A DNA stretch of 64,000 bases from Rhabdophis nuchalis. Lineage: Eukaryota; Chordata; Lepidosauria; Squamata; Natricidae. The notes under the pieces are model-generated. The model searched no databases, had not been told where the DNA came from, and saw only the letters and a list, made by a program, of their open reading frames with translations. Shown piece by piece: positions 12,576 through 24,836 of the stretch. The translations under genes and the position numbers were made by a program. Location: assembly GCA_039707465.1 (NCBI GenBank), contig CM077648.1, forward strand, positions 27,903,119 to 27,967,118, written 5' to 3'. The first letter of the stretch is position 1. The number at the start of each line of letters is the position of its first letter.

Positions 12576-13235
12576 CTCAAATGAAGGGTGAAATGCAGCA
12601 GGTTCTGACAGGTTCTGGAGAACTGGTAGCGAACATTTTGAATAGTTCGTAGAACCGGCAAATAGCATCTCTGCCTGGCCCCAGAGTGGGATGGGAATGG
12701 TGATTCTGCAATATCCTTCCCCCTGGAGTGGGAAAGGAATGGGGATTTTGCAGTATCCTTCCCCTGGAGTGGGGGGGAATGGGGATTTTGCAGTATCCTT
12801 CTCCTGGAGTGGGGGGGAATGGGGATTTTGCAGTATCCTTCTCCTGGAGTGGGGGGGAATGGGGATTTTGCAGTATCCTTCTCCTGGAGTGGGGGGGGAA
12901 TGGAGATTTTGCAGTATCCTTCTCCTGGAGTGGGGGGGAATGGAGATTTTGCAGTATCCTTCCCCTGGAGTGGGGGGGAATGGGGATTTTGCAGTATCCT
13001 TCTCCTGGAGTGGGGAGGGAATGAAGATTTTGCAGTATCCTTCTCCTGGAGTGGGAAAGGAATGGAGATTTTGCAGTATCCTTCCCCTGGAGTGGGGAGG
13101 GAATGAAGATTTTGCAGTATCCTTCTCCTGGAGTGGGGAGGGAATGGAGATTTTGCAGTATCCTTCCCCTGCCATGCCCACCAAGCCACGGCCACAGAAC
13201 TGGTAGTGAAAAAAATTGAATTTCACCACTGATGA
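12576..13235. mobile_element. Terminal-repeat element expanded by a minisatellite
   Basis: The left flank carries GGTGAAATGCAGCAGG, then GGTTCTGGAGAACTGGTAGC. The right flank carries AGAACTGGTAGTGAAAAAAA and TTGAATTTCACCACTG. These look like the inverted ends of a MITE family also seen at 54497. No clear 8-bp duplication was found, so exact ends are uncertain. Confidence 0.6.
12703..13171. repeat. 40-bp minisatellite, about 12 units
   Basis: The unit reads GGGGATTTTGCAGTATCCTT followed by CTCCTGGAGTGGGGGGGAAT. Copies differ by a few substitutions (GGAG/GAAG, CCCC/CTCC) and G-run length. Because 40 is not a multiple of 3, all frames stay open by chance and the long ORFs across it are artefacts. 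Confidence 0.95.
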
Positions 13236-13332
13236 GGATGACATATAGATTATTCTTCATGTATTTCCTATTTTCTTCATTGTCATGTTTAAATATTATG
13301 ATTTGACAGAAGCTTTTGAAGAACCTCTAAAG

Positions 13333-13463
13333 CAAGGGTATCCAAACTTGGGAACTTTAAAACTCGTGGATTTCAGCTCCCAGAATTCCCCAGCCAGTTG
13401 GCTAGAGAATTCTGGGAGTTGAAGCCCACAAGTCTTAAAAGTTCCCAAGTTTGGACACCCCTG
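13333..13463. mobile_element. Short palindromic hAT-type MITE
   Basis: Near-perfect fold-back with CCAAACTTGGGAACTTTAAA and its complement at the ends. It is flanked by a perfect 8-bp duplication CTCTAAAG (13325-13332 and 13464-13471). Same family as 154-292. Confidence 0.88.
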
Positions 13464-13471
13464 CTCTAAAG

Positions 13472-14750
13472 GGACCAAATTCTAGATTTAGAGAGCGGTT
13501 CCTTGAGGCAACTCCCTGTGCATCCAGCAGTATCTGCAGCAGGAAAATCAAAATATGAAGAGAACAATCACAGCATTGGATTGAAATCCCACCCCTTTGG
13601 TACATGCATCACAAAAACCAAAAATGGAATTAATGAATCATGGAACGTGTACAATAGAATGTTTCAATATGAGATTACTTTACAGTAATGTGCTAATAAG
13701 CAGAGAATGTAAATGATCACATAAGATCTGTCTGAAGAAGAAAAGTAACATCTGCAGCAATTAACAGATTTACTATTAGCATGAATAAAATAATTAAGTT
13801 AATAAAATAATTACAAATGTTTATTAAAATTATTAATAAAATAATTTAAGTACTAAGTACCTATGTATTTTATTTAATAAAATATAATAAATATTTTTAA
13901 AGCTCACAGGTTTGGATCAAAATAATGGCAGATAGTTTAAAATGGAAAAAATTGTGATTAGGAAGAAAAATGAATGTTTTAGTGAGGATCAGTTTCAAAT
14001 GGTTTTCAAAAAATGAAAAGAAGGCATTGCACAAATGGTAAAGACAAATAATCAATTGTATTTGGTTAATTTGGATCATACATTGGATTATAATATTTTC
14101 TGACTAGATTGCTTCTATTGAAGCAACTAGATTCCAGAAGGTTTGTACAAATATATTTGGTTGGGTATAAAATAAAGGTACTACCTATAAAACAATAATG
14201 TTATAAAGTGTGTACTAAAATTAAAAAGAGAAAGAGTAAGTCCAGATCTATCCTTTTTGCATCAGTATTAAATATTTATATGAAGTGAATGCATAAAACA
14301 ATTTAATTAGCGTAGAAATAACTTTTCAGATACATTTGCAAGATTTTGTCTTTGAAGCAAGGATGAATTCTTTGACATTGTCTCCTCAAAGTGGTCAAAT
14401 GCTTCATTGAGTTCAATATTTTTAAGATACTGTAAGCAATATAGCTCAAAAGGTATTACATAAGCAATGCAGAATACTCAGATTTGACTGAATTTGAAAA
14501 CATTGCAACACAAAATTCAGAATGTCTCTTGGAACTTATTTATAAGTTTTCATTGAAATACAAACTAAAAAAGTCAAAGATGATTGTGTGATCAAATGAA
14601 TGGATAATTAATTGATGGTTCTTATAATATTGACTATATTTATTAATTATTGACCATTTTCATTGGGATTATTGTTCTTATTGTTAAGCACAGCAGAATT
14701 TCGCTCCAAAATTCCATTCTTCCTCATTTTTCTATTAAGAGACCTGAGTA
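13472..14750. other. Unannotated AT-rich stretch
   Basis: Very AT-rich around 13790-13900 (AATAAAATAATT repeats). No gene recognised. Confidence 0.4.
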
Positions 14751-14961
14751 CAGGTAATCCTCAACTTACAACAGTTCATTTAGTGACCGTTCAAAGTTAC
14801 AATAGCGCTGAAAAAAGTGACTTACAACCATTTTTCACGCTTATGACCATTGCAGCATCCACATGATCACATGATCAAAATTCATTCACTTACTTAACAA
14901 ATGTTTCAGTTAGCAACAAAAATTTTGGGCTCAACTGTGGTCATAAGTCAAGGACTACCTG
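14751..14961 (-). mobile_element. TA-target MITE, internally deleted copy
   Basis: Starts CAGGTAATCCTCAACTTACA after TA and ends AAGTCAAGGACTACCTG before TA. It is inverted relative to the 1262 copy and lacks about half of the interior. Confidence 0.85.
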
Positions 14962-15360
14962 TAGTCCTCGACTTATGACCACAATTGAGAGCAGGTTTCC
15001 ATTGCCAAGTAAAGCAGTTGTTAAGTGAGTCATGTCTAATTTTATGACCTTTTTTGCCATGGTTATTAGACAAGTCACTGCAGCTGTTGAGTGAAACATG
15101 CAGTCATGAAGCTGACTTCTCCCATTGATTTTGCTTATTGGAAGCCAGTTGGGAAGATCTCAAATGAAGATCACATGACCCTGAGACACTGAAACCATTG
15201 TAAATATATGCCAGCTGCGAAGGACACAATTTTTTATCACATGACCGTGGGGATGCTATGACAATCATAACTGCAAGAAATGGTTGTGTCACACTTTTTT
15301 CGGTGCCATTGTAATTTTGAATGATCACTAAACAAATTGTTTTAATTTGAGAACTTACTG
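14962..15360 (+). mobile_element. TA-target MITE, adjoining copy
   Basis: Starts TAGTCCTCGACTTATGACCA directly at the end of the previous copy and ends GAGAACTTACTG before TA. The CAGG at its left tip is replaced by the neighbour's CCTG. Confidence 0.82.
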
Positions 15361-17570
15361 TACTTTGGCACTTTATATTGCTCTGAGCCAAGGAGCAATG
15401 TCTTACCTATATATTGTAGATCAGAATTGTCCGGTATGGCATCCTGCAACATGCCAGGAAATTTTGGAACTTAGATAGATACCTGTCATTTGGAGGCCAA
15501 AAGGTTATGCATCTTCTAGATAGCATGATGACATAGCAACATATTTTGCCTAGTCTATCTACCATCCTTCCTGAGACAAACAAGATTTTCAACGCTTTGA
15601 GCGAACAAAACTTAATGTATAATATCTTTGTATCATAAGCAGTTACATATGTGGAGGGGGAAGAATGATAATATCTGTACTTTTTACCTTGCATCTTAAG
15701 ACTGCCTTTTCTTTTCTTTTCTTTTTTAAAGAAAGCTGGGAATCTGTGGTTCAGGTCATCTGTCCCACTTTACCATCTCCATCAAAATTCATATTATAGT
15801 CTGATATAAATGAAACACTTTCGCTGTTAGACTATAATTTGCATAATTCCTAAAATAAGACAGATTTTGAAAGCATCAAGTACAGGTAGTATCTGTTAAA
15901 GAAAATGTGCGTAACAATTCAAAAGTAAAATACAATTTGGGATTTATTTAAAACATTTTGTAAAATTATGCCAGCAATCCTATGCAGATAGTTTAAGTAA
16001 AGTTCATTGGAATGTGCTTAATCCTATGAAAAGATGTGAGTGATATTCTATCCTCAATATATTTATCTGCACATTAGCATCATGAGAACTACCAGACTGT
16101 AGTGAATAATGTACTGGACTAGCAGTGGGAAGGCTCACATTCAAGTTTTCTGTTAGACCTGGAAGCCATCCAAGTGATTTTGGGTCAGTCACCCACTTTC
16201 AGTTTTGCTTTGGGATGCTGAAAAACATCTGTCTAGCATCTCCCAACCCACACTGAATCAAACATGTTAGATTATGATCCATAACCATTAATGAAGAGAT
16301 CTTTATCCTTCAGTGGATTGATATGGGCTGATTAGAATTAGCCTCATAGAAATTAGCATATGTACATTGGTAACTGTGTAGGATTTCCAATAAATATTTT
16401 TGTTTTAGAGGGCTTACCTACATAGGCGTGTTTATTTTACAACATCTTTGGTTTCGGTGTGATTTATTTCCTGTAAGTATGCAAAGAATTGTACAGTCAG
16501 GGTCAAGCTAGATATGAGACTGAATGAATCATTAGTAAATCTGTCACTTTTGTTAACTAAAGAGTGGGTGGGTGGAATATGTAGTGCATTGATGGTGTCG
16601 ATACAACCATCTCCTTGGTTACATAAAAAAAGCATGCTAGTCTTCAGAAGACTGCAGACATATTTCTTAACCAAGGGTTTAAATACAATATTAAAGAATA
16701 CTTTTTTTTGCACCTCTTAGAATGCCTAGCCAATATTCCCATGTATGTATGTGGGACATACTTGCATATATTTAATAATAAAGTTTTACATCCAAGCTAT
16801 ATGGGTTATTTTTTGGCCCAAAGATAAATGGTGATAGATCAAGCCATGATATAGTAATTCCCTCTCATATGAAAAATGTTCTAAAATTGACCGCTTTCTT
16901 GTTTTGGATCTGGATTCATATACTTATCTCCGATGACTTAATAAAACTGAGCATGAGTAAATGATTGCTTATCTCCCACTATAGGTGACTTAATAAATAA
17001 TAATTGTGGATAAATAGGAGGAAAGATCATGTTATAATGCTGGAATCATAATTTTGAGGGGTAGATTTATTATTGGCTGTTGAATGCTATACCAGAGGCC
17101 ATTTACCAGAAAGGTTTGTGAGACCACCACAAAAAATTTGGTGGATCAAGGACCCAACATTAACTTATTGTAATTGGAGCAAACTTGAAATGAAATTATT
17201 CAAGTACATTTATCTGTCTGAATATCTCCCCCTTCTGTCCTTTTGCAAAAGGTCTTTTTAATGGCAAACTAAACAAGGGTTTCTAGAGGCCACCCACCAA
17301 GCTTTTCACTGACCACATGTAGTTTTGGGACCATAGGCTGGGCACCCCTTTCAAATCAATATCCACAGCAGCTGGATCCAATTTCTGGAAACATGCTAGC
17401 TAGATGCATATAGGAATGCAGGAAATCTGCACATTTTAGGGCAATTGCAGAATCAAGATATTTGCTGTGTAGCTATCTTTGTTTTGACCTACCAAGCTAA
17501 ATTCTGTATCTTTCCACATTTCTATAAATTTGCAGTTCTCTGGATCGGATCCTGCCCCATACATCCTCAC
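15361..17570. other. Unannotated stretch with a degraded SINE
   Basis: 16083-16203 resembles the tRNA-derived SINE on the + strand (GTAGTGAATAATGTACTGGA, GATTTTGGGTCAGTCACCC). The rest shows no recognisable feature. Confidence 0.45.
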
Positions 17571-17985
17571 GGCCGATTCGCTCCCACAGAGAGGGACTTC
17601 TCCGGGTGCCGTCCACTAGACTTTGTCAGCGGGTGACGCCCAGGGGAAGGGCCTTCTCTGTGGCGGGCCCAGCCCTCTGGAACGACCTTCCCCCCGATAT
17701 CAGGACAACCACGGACCTCCGCTCCTTCCGCTTAAAATTAAAGACACACTTTTTTCGCCTGGCCGGCCTTGGGTAGTCTCTTTTTAGGTTAGGGGTTTTA
17801 GGGGTATTTTTAGTTTAGTTTATGGGTTTTAGCGCAGGATCAATTTAATCCATTTTTAATTTTGTATTTTGTATTTTGTCTGTGGTCTTATTTGTATTTT
17901 TAATTGCCTGTGCCCCGCCTCGAGTCCCCTTGGGGAGAGAGAGCGGGATATAAAATTAAATTATTATTATTATTATTATTATTAT
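17571..17985 (+). pseudogene. L2-like LINE, ORF2 C-terminus and 3' UTR
   Basis: The frame ending in TAG at 17776 encodes REGLLRVPSTRL, then GRAFSVAGPALWNDLPPDIR and RSFRLKLKTHFF, the conserved C-terminal motif of L2-clade reverse-transcriptase proteins. It is followed by the family tail CTGTGCCCCGCCTCGAGTCC and (ATT)n. A 5'-truncated insertion. Confidence 0.78.
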
Positions 17986-20125
17986 AAGAAGGGGAGATAT
18001 AAAGGGACCTTGGTCCTGAACTAACATCTAATAAAATATATTCATCTCCTCATTCCAAGGTTATCTATATTATTTCTGCAAACAATTTCTACATTGCTCC
18101 AGACTATTGTTGATCTCCTTTCCAAATCCAAGTGTTTCTGCTGCAGCTTTTGCTAAGGAAAGGGGGTGGGGTAGGACCATCCCCTCTCGGTCCCCCTCCC
18201 CTTTCCCTCATTTTGCCTGTTAATTGGCCGAGACCACCAGAATTTGGGGGACACAGATGTCACTGATAGTTTGCCTAGGGAGCGCATTCATGCCCATCTG
18301 TTGCAGTCTCGAAGGCTGTTCATATAGTCACAAGGCCTTCATTTAATTCTTGTCAGAAAGTAATGTAAATCCCGTTTACCTCAGAGGTCGCAGCCAAGAT
18401 TTATGCCAATGAGCCCCCTGCAATTTACACACACACACAAACACACACAGTGATGGTTGTATAGGAGAAAAGAAAGCCTTTCATGTAGCTGCATATTAAC
18501 AAGTAAGCTTGTCTTCGCAGAGGCTTTTCTTGGTCAGGGTTTTCCTTATTTTAATACCGCTGGGGTCATTTGGTGTATTGAGCAATGCAGAAAAAAGGAA
18601 GCCTTGAGCCTTGCAGTCCCCAAATCAGATGGAAATAGGACTATGAGCAAATTGGCTGGCTCATCACACATTAGATCATTGTGTTGCACTGATTCCGTGC
18701 TGTGTGGAATATTATGTCTATTACAAGAGTGAAAAGCAACAAAAATTGCCAGGAGGAAAAGAAGGAGGAGGAGGAAGGCTTCATATCTTCTACTGTTATA
18801 ACTGTGAGCTCAAAGACTGGCTGGGTATCTATTTCACAAAACTCTGCAAAGTAAACCAAAGCAAAAATACAAATCGCAATAAATGGGGAAAGCCCAACAA
18901 TGTTCACTTTTATTTGTCTCAATAACACCTCCAAAAATAAACAACTGGTAGCTCCGTTCCCCCCACCCCACATCCTCAACTCTGCTTTAAATGTAATTTC
19001 AGATGAAAACCGAAGGAAGTGCAAATAAAAGGCAGTTTTCCTGATTTGAAAATGAGGAGCAGGCTCATTATCGTGAAAATAAAAAAAAATTAAATCTGAC
19101 CTTTGGAAAGGCCATGTGTTTGGGGCTCAGTCCTTCTCCCCTTGACAGAACCGCAGGATTTTTGCTATTCAATTCCAAAGAGACCAAAGCCCACCCTTTT
19201 AAAAGAATAGGGACAAAATGCACTGTAGCATAATGACACGGGTTCAAAGTAGCTTTAATAAGCACGCAGTTCAAAGTGCAGTAGGAGAGGGAGGATAATT
19301 TGCAGTCAGGCTGAACATTGGATGCATTAGTTTATAATTCTCTAAAAATGGGTTTTCAACTAATATCAGAGGGGAGAGAGGTGATTGCAACCCCCGCTCC
19401 ATTATTTCTGCTACAAATAAAAACTGGGCTCTGTATTTGTTACAATAATGGCTGCCATTCCCTGATGATAGACTTCATCTCCTGCAATTGTGTTTACAAA
19501 CTTTTATCACCTTGCTCCAATCTATTCCACTACTCTATAACTGAAATAACTTTGCTATTCGTGTGATTGTAAAATTGTTATCTGATGCAATACTGACAAT
19601 TCTTTTTCTGTTTTTTTAATTTGCAACAGAATTTTAACAGCATGAGTTCTAATGTTATGCTGCCATAGACAATTCCATTGTATTGACAGCCTCTAGATGG
19701 TATTCTCACACCATTTCCAGCCGCGAATAAAATAATAAAAAGTAATGTCGTTTACATCATCATATTCTGGCATTCATGCATGTTTGCACTAAGGTATCGA
19801 AACAAATATGCAACATTTCTGCTGAAAAACTCGGGGCTGAGTGCAGTATCAACAGTGATAAATTTTGAAACTTTAACCATTTTAAAGTAGATGCATATGA
19901 ATCCCAAAGATTGCTTATTTAACTTACAGAAGCCTGAATATAGACCTGAGTTACCGGGACTGGCATAGAAAAACCTGGTTATAGTACAGATGTCTGTGCA
20001 GGGAGTAGCTCCTACACAGACAAATAGACCCTAGCATCTAGGTTAGCCATTGACTGTCCTTAAAGAAGAAGAAATATGAAATGCATTCCATAGGTAACAG
20101 ATAACTTTTGGAATGTTGACTTGTT
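17986..20125. other. Mostly unique upstream sequence
   Basis: No gene or recognised repeat apart from a short (CA)n at about 18428-18448. It is more balanced in composition than its surroundings and low in transposons, so it is a candidate for conserved regulatory DNA, but nothing in the sequence proves that. Confidence 0.35.
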
Positions 20126-20129
20126 CTCA

Positions 20130-20302
20130 TTTTGGCTAATTGTTAATTTTAATTTAATTTTTAAAATTTTATTGTAAATGTCAATTGGGTTTTTTTGATA
20201 TTTATTTAATTTCCCTTTTAACTTTTGTAATATGTGTTTTTTGTGTTGTATGCCACCCTGAATCCTTTGGGAAAAGGGCGGCATATAAATCCAATAAACC
20301 TG
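20130..20302 (+). repeat. LINE 3' tail (L2/CR1-like)
   Basis: TATGCCACCCTGAATCCTTT, then GGGCGGCATATAAATCCAAT AAA; same tail family as 17571, more diverged. Confidence 0.65.
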
Positions 20303-20880
20303 TAAAGTTAAAAGCTTGGTTCTGATATAGTAACATGCACCATGCAATTGTGGAAGATGACAAGGCTGAATCCAAGGGATGGGTCAAATGCATCATCAGT
20401 TTCAAGTCCCTTCACGCCCATAAGAGATCTAAGTCCACCTCACACTTTGCTTTGACCATTAGTAGGTCAGATTCTTGTAGAGAGCTTAAGCTTGCAATAA
20501 ATCCTTATATTCATTTGAACTGCCTTGGTTTCCTGATTTGTGTAAAATACTATAATTAACGCTGGTCCTTTTAGGCAAATACTACAGGTGAATACAGCCC
20601 TCTACAACTTTTCTTCCCCCCCCCCCTTTTTTTTTTATATCTGAAAACATGTCTTGCTTTGGGTAAAACACTATGATTTTATCTAATTTAATTTTATGAA
20701 ATTAATTTTATTAAATTAAATCATATTTCATCTTTGTGCTGATTCTGCTCAATTCTTTATTCTGATGTGGGCGGAAGGCTCTCTTTCCTGGCATTTCTGG
20801 TAAAATGGCTGATGAAAACACAGAGGTTCTCCTTGATAGCTTGTTTCTTTATGTCATAGCTACAGTATATTGTCTTAGCT

Positions 20881-21017
20881 GAGTGCTTTTCACACTTGGC
20901 AACTTTAAGATATATGAATTTTAGTCCTCAGAATTCACCAGTCAAAGTTCTTTATGCTGACTGGGCAATTATGGGGAAGTCCATAAATCTAAAAGTGGCC
21001 AAGTTTGAAAAACACTG
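20881..21017. mobile_element. Palindromic hAT-type MITE, older copy
   Basis: Ends GAGTGCTTTTCACACTTGGC and GCCAAGTTTGAAAAACACTG. Flanks TCTTAGCT and TTCTAGCT match at 6 of 8 positions. Relative of the elements at 154 and 13333. Confidence 0.72.
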
Positions 21018-22741
21018 TTCTAGCTATTGGAATCAAGGCAATCCCCATGAACCAAGTAGCCATGCTTTACACAGGATTTTCTATAAGAACTCTTCTAATT
21101 TTATTCAAATAACAATCCTGTAAGGGAAGTTGGACTGAGGAAAAACTGGCCTCAAATTGCCTTGCGAGCTTTGTGATCATGAAGGAACATAGACTTGGGT
21201 CTCCCCATTACAAGGGAATGCAATGCATTGCACCTAGTCGCTGATCTAAATTGGTAGAATGATTGTCTATGGAGATTCTCAGTCATCCAAATCATGGTTG
21301 TCTCAAAAGGCAACTGGACTTTCTTTGTTTTGCTGGAAGATGTTTCACTTCTCATCCAAGAAGTTCTTGGATAAGAAGCAGAATATCTGATAGACTGATA
21401 GTTCTTTTATACCACCCTAAAACAGACATTCTTTGTGTGGTGTGCCATCTGTCAAATGTTTTAAAAAATAAAGCTACATGAAGCAATAAAGAAACCAACT
21501 TAAAAAGCAGGATAACAAACTATGTTATTCCAGAATGGTTTTAGAACAGTGTTAGCAGTTCTAAACTGGTCTCACTACATGCCTGCATTATCCTTCAAGA
21601 TACTCCTGATGGAGACTTGGAGCCAAAGAAAGGACTCACTGCATGTAAGGAAAGCCTGTGCCTCTCCGTGTTTGAATAATTAATTTTCTGATGCTTGAAA
21701 AAAACCAGACTCGTGTTTGTTTTTTAAGAACCTTTAGTTGAATACTTTAAAGAAGAAGAAGAGAAGGCTACCTTCCCCAAAGGGAAATAAGGGAACTCCT
21801 AATGGTAATAACGAGCTTTGTGTTTCCTGCAGCTGCCAGATCCCCTAGTAATTCAAGCATCACTCATTCCCCATTTGGCTCTGCAAATGAATCCTACCAT
21901 AACAAAAAGATTTGTATAATTACAGCTGCATCTATTTCAGGGCCACCACAGATCTCCATTCAAAGAACAAGGAATTTTTTGGTGTGGCATTTAAAATAAT
22001 TAAAATATTTATTTGAAAGTCAAAACACCAGTAGCCATAAATAACAATCGCTTTTTCTCCGTTGACTGTGCTAAGTCCCAGTGAAGGCGCCTGAGAGGAG
22101 CTTTACTTGTTCCCTGTTGGGATTAATCCATAAATGCAGGCTCCACATAGAACGCCTCAAGTCTTTGTTCCCCATTTATTAGTGTCTGGAATTAAATAGT
22201 GTAACCTGAGATCAAAATTAGGGTATTTTTTTTTAAAGAATAGGTAATCTAATTGGCTTTTCAGAATGTGAAATTCAGTTTCTAAAAATATAAAATGTAA
22301 GATCTTTCTATGTTGATGTGTTGCAAAAGAAAATCAGTTTTGCTGCATTTGCTTGTAGAGAAATCAATTATGACACAAGCGTTTATGAACTATTTATGAT
22401 CTACTTCGAAGTTCATTGTTTTTTAATATAGTCTTGGAGATTGTACACATACTGCTTTAGAAAATATGGTTGCCAGGGACAGGAGCTTCATAAACTGAGT
22501 GCAGAAGTTTAAACGTATTAGATTATATGAACTACCTTGAATTTAGAGATGAAAAATCAGCAGATACAAATTAGAAACTATATTGAAGGAAACTTCCAAT
22601 TCAGGAATACTTAGGTTTCTCTCAAAACCATGTGCTTTTTTATGGCATTTATGACATTTTCCCTTCCCACTCATGTTCTACTCTTGGGGAGTGAAAGTCA
22701 TGAAGGACAGCATTCTAGACTTAAAGGAAGAATCTGTAGAC
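21018..22741. other. Unannotated stretch with one repeat-like block
   Basis: 21255-21370 (TTGTCTCAAAAGGCAACTGG, GATGTTTCACTTCTCATCCA) looks like a retroelement untranslated-region phrase common in squamates. The rest has no recognised feature. Confidence 0.4.
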
Positions 22742-22743
22742 TA

Positions 22744-22989
22744 CCCTGTTTCCTTGAAAATAAGAACTTCCCAGATAATAAGCCCAATTGGGGTTTTGAG
22801 CGCATGTGCTAAAATAAGCCCTCCCACGAAAATAAGCCCTCCCTTAAAATATTGCAACAGCCATGAGGTGACCATGCTCGCCACCTCCTGCACCTCAAAA
22901 ATAATAAGGCCTCCCCGAAAATAAGGCCAAGCACTTATTTTGGGTGTAAAAAGAAAATAAGACCCTGTCTTATTTTCAGGGAAACACAG
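22744..22989. mobile_element. TA-target MITE, GTTTCC(C) family
   Basis: Termini CCTGTTTCCTTGAAAATAAG and CTTATTTTCAGGGAAACACA, flanked by TA. The interior repeats AAATAAGCCCTCCC. A second copy lies at 26333 and related ends occur at 26599 and 28150. Confidence 0.82.
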
Positions 22990-23329
22990 TAGTCTTTCTC
23001 AACCAAGTTCATTTCCCTGCAGTTTATGGTCATGTGCTTAGAAAATCGTGGAAAATGAAATTCAGCGCATAATCAGTTACCTTAACCAAATTGGCAGCAC
23101 TATGCATTAAAAATTGGGGGAGTTTTCCCGGAGTCCATCACATATATTAACCTTGGATATTACAGAATTCCAACCAACAAAAGAATGCTGCATACATTTG
23201 CAGCTCTTTAGTTTTTAAGAAGGGCTATCAATGTGACCATTTATAAGGGACCATTTATAAGGGACGTTGATTCGTTCCTTTTTATTGGCTGGGAGAAAAG
23301 TAGAGGTTGCCATCTTCCAACTTCTGTGT

Positions 23330-24075
23330 AGTACATGAACTAATCATATATTTATACTAGTACATTTTATAAATGCTTAGTAAGACCACACCTGGAATAC
23401 TGCATCCAGTTTTGGTCACCACATTACAAAAAAGGTGTTGAGACTTTGGAAAAAGAACAAAGAAAGGCAACTAAGATGATTAAGGGCCTAGAGACAAATA
23501 TATGCAGAACAGTTGCAGGAATTGGGTCTGGTCAGTCTAGAGAAAAGGACTAGCGCAGTGGTTCTCAACCTGTGGGTCACGACCCCTTTGGGGGTCAAAC
23601 GCCTCTTTCACAGAGGTTGCCTAAGGCCATCGGAAAACACATATTTTCGATGGTCTTAGGAACCGAGACACCAATTTTATGGTTGGGGGTCACCACAACA
23701 TGAGGAACTGCATTAAGGGGTCATGGCATTGGGAAGGTTGAGAACCACTGGACTAGCGGGTGACATGATAGCAGTATTCCAGTATTTGAGGGGCTGCCAC
23801 AAAGAAGAGGGGGTCAATTTATTTTCCAAAGCAGCAGAGAGTAAGACAAGAAACAATGGATGGAAACTAATCAAGGAGAGAAGCAACCTGCAATTAAAGA
23901 GAAACTTTCTAACAGTGAATCAGACAATTAATCAGTGGAACAATTTGCCTTCAGATGTCGTAGGTACTTAATCACTGGATGTCTTTAAGAAAAGACGGGA
24001 CAACCACCATTGGTATAGGGTCTCCTGCTTGAGCAGGGGTTTGACTAGAAGACCTCCAAGGTCCCTTACAGCTCT
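23330..24075 (+). repeat. CR1 LINE 3' portion, split by SPIN
   Basis: Starts around AAGACCACACCTGGAATACT GCATCCAG and resumes after the insertion with GATAGCAGTATTCCAGTATT. It ends GGGTCTCCTGCTTGAGCAGG and GACCTCCAAGGTCCCTTACA. Degenerate end of CR1 ORF2 plus 3' UTR. Confidence 0.78.
23556..23750 (+). mobile_element. SPIN (Space Invaders) non-autonomous hAT element
   Basis: Begins CAGTGGTTCTCAACCTGTGG and ends GGTTGAGAACCACTG. Interior GAAAACACATATTTTCGATG and GGGGGTCACCACAACATGAG match the SPIN consensus as I recall it. Perfect 8-bp duplication GACTAGCG (23548-23555 and 23751-23758). Complete at 195 bp, with no ORF. Confidence 0.9.
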
Positions 24076-24429
24076 GATTGATTGACTGTATGGTAGAACT
24101 CAGTTAGTCTATCTAATATTCTGTCTCTTTCCTCTAATTTAAAGCTGGAATGCTTTCTTGCTTTTTTTTCAATTTAAAGCACTTAAGCCCAAGAAGTTGT
24201 ATATATGTAAAGTGATTCTCTTATTCACAGGTCAGCTGGCCATTTCACTGTATGGGTTTTAAAACATTGTGCATTTCAAATTCTTTCTTTGTGCTCCCTT
24301 TGCAAGGAGATGTTTGTTGTACTTGAGACTGTCTTGTGTGGACCCTGGAGTAATTTCATACCCTTCTCTAATAAAGCCCTTGGAGGCTATATAATATACA
24401 TATCCTATTATCTGCTTGGGAATACCCTG

Positions 24430-24515
24430 AAGCAAATGGTGAGCCTCTGTGTGAGACAGAATGCTGGACTGGGTGCGCTGTGGCCTGTTCCAGCAAGGCT
24501 ATTCTTATGTTCTTA
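24430..24515 (+). repeat. LINE-type 3' end (weak)
   Basis: Phrase GGCCTGTTCCAGCAAGGCTA followed by repeats of TTCTTATG is typical of a squamate LINE 3' terminus with its short tandem tail. Confidence 0.45.
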
Positions 24516-24721
24516 TGTTCCTATCCTACCCTATTTCATTCTTGCAGATAATTGATGATGTTTTAGTTAATCATCTCCCCCACTACTTCTTTTGTTCACC
24601 AGGTATGTCAGCCTGAAAGGGATTCTTTTCATTTAGAATGTGTGTCTTCCCCTAGGTAATTGATCACTGTGCAACCAGAACACCCCCTGCTCTTGATTCC
24701 AGCAGTGAAGGAGTGTGCAAC

Positions 24722-24836
24722 ATGAATAATCAAAAAATGGTGAACTGTCTCTTGCAAGAATGCAAGCAAATGCTGGAGCAACCCTCATTTACGGTGGAAG
24801 ACCAGCCCAAGGAAAGCAAGAAGCCACTCTTTGGAG
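24722..24836 (+). CDS. ALPK1: ALPK1 coding exon 1
   Basis: Encodes residues 1-38 plus the first base of codon 39. It begins [20 protein letters not shown], matching the conserved mammalian start. The donor GT is at 24837. The stretch after residue 20 is divergent and about two residues shorter than in human. The exon probably opens upstream at an acceptor such as the CAG/TAG near 24600 or 24655, so it would also carry 5' UTR. Confidence 0.93.

Noticed and set aside
12407..13260. Long overlapping ORFs on both strands with a repeated KDTAKSPFPP-like peptide
   Set aside because: They lie wholly in the 40-bp minisatellite, where all frames stay open by chance; there is no domain, start context or splice evidence.
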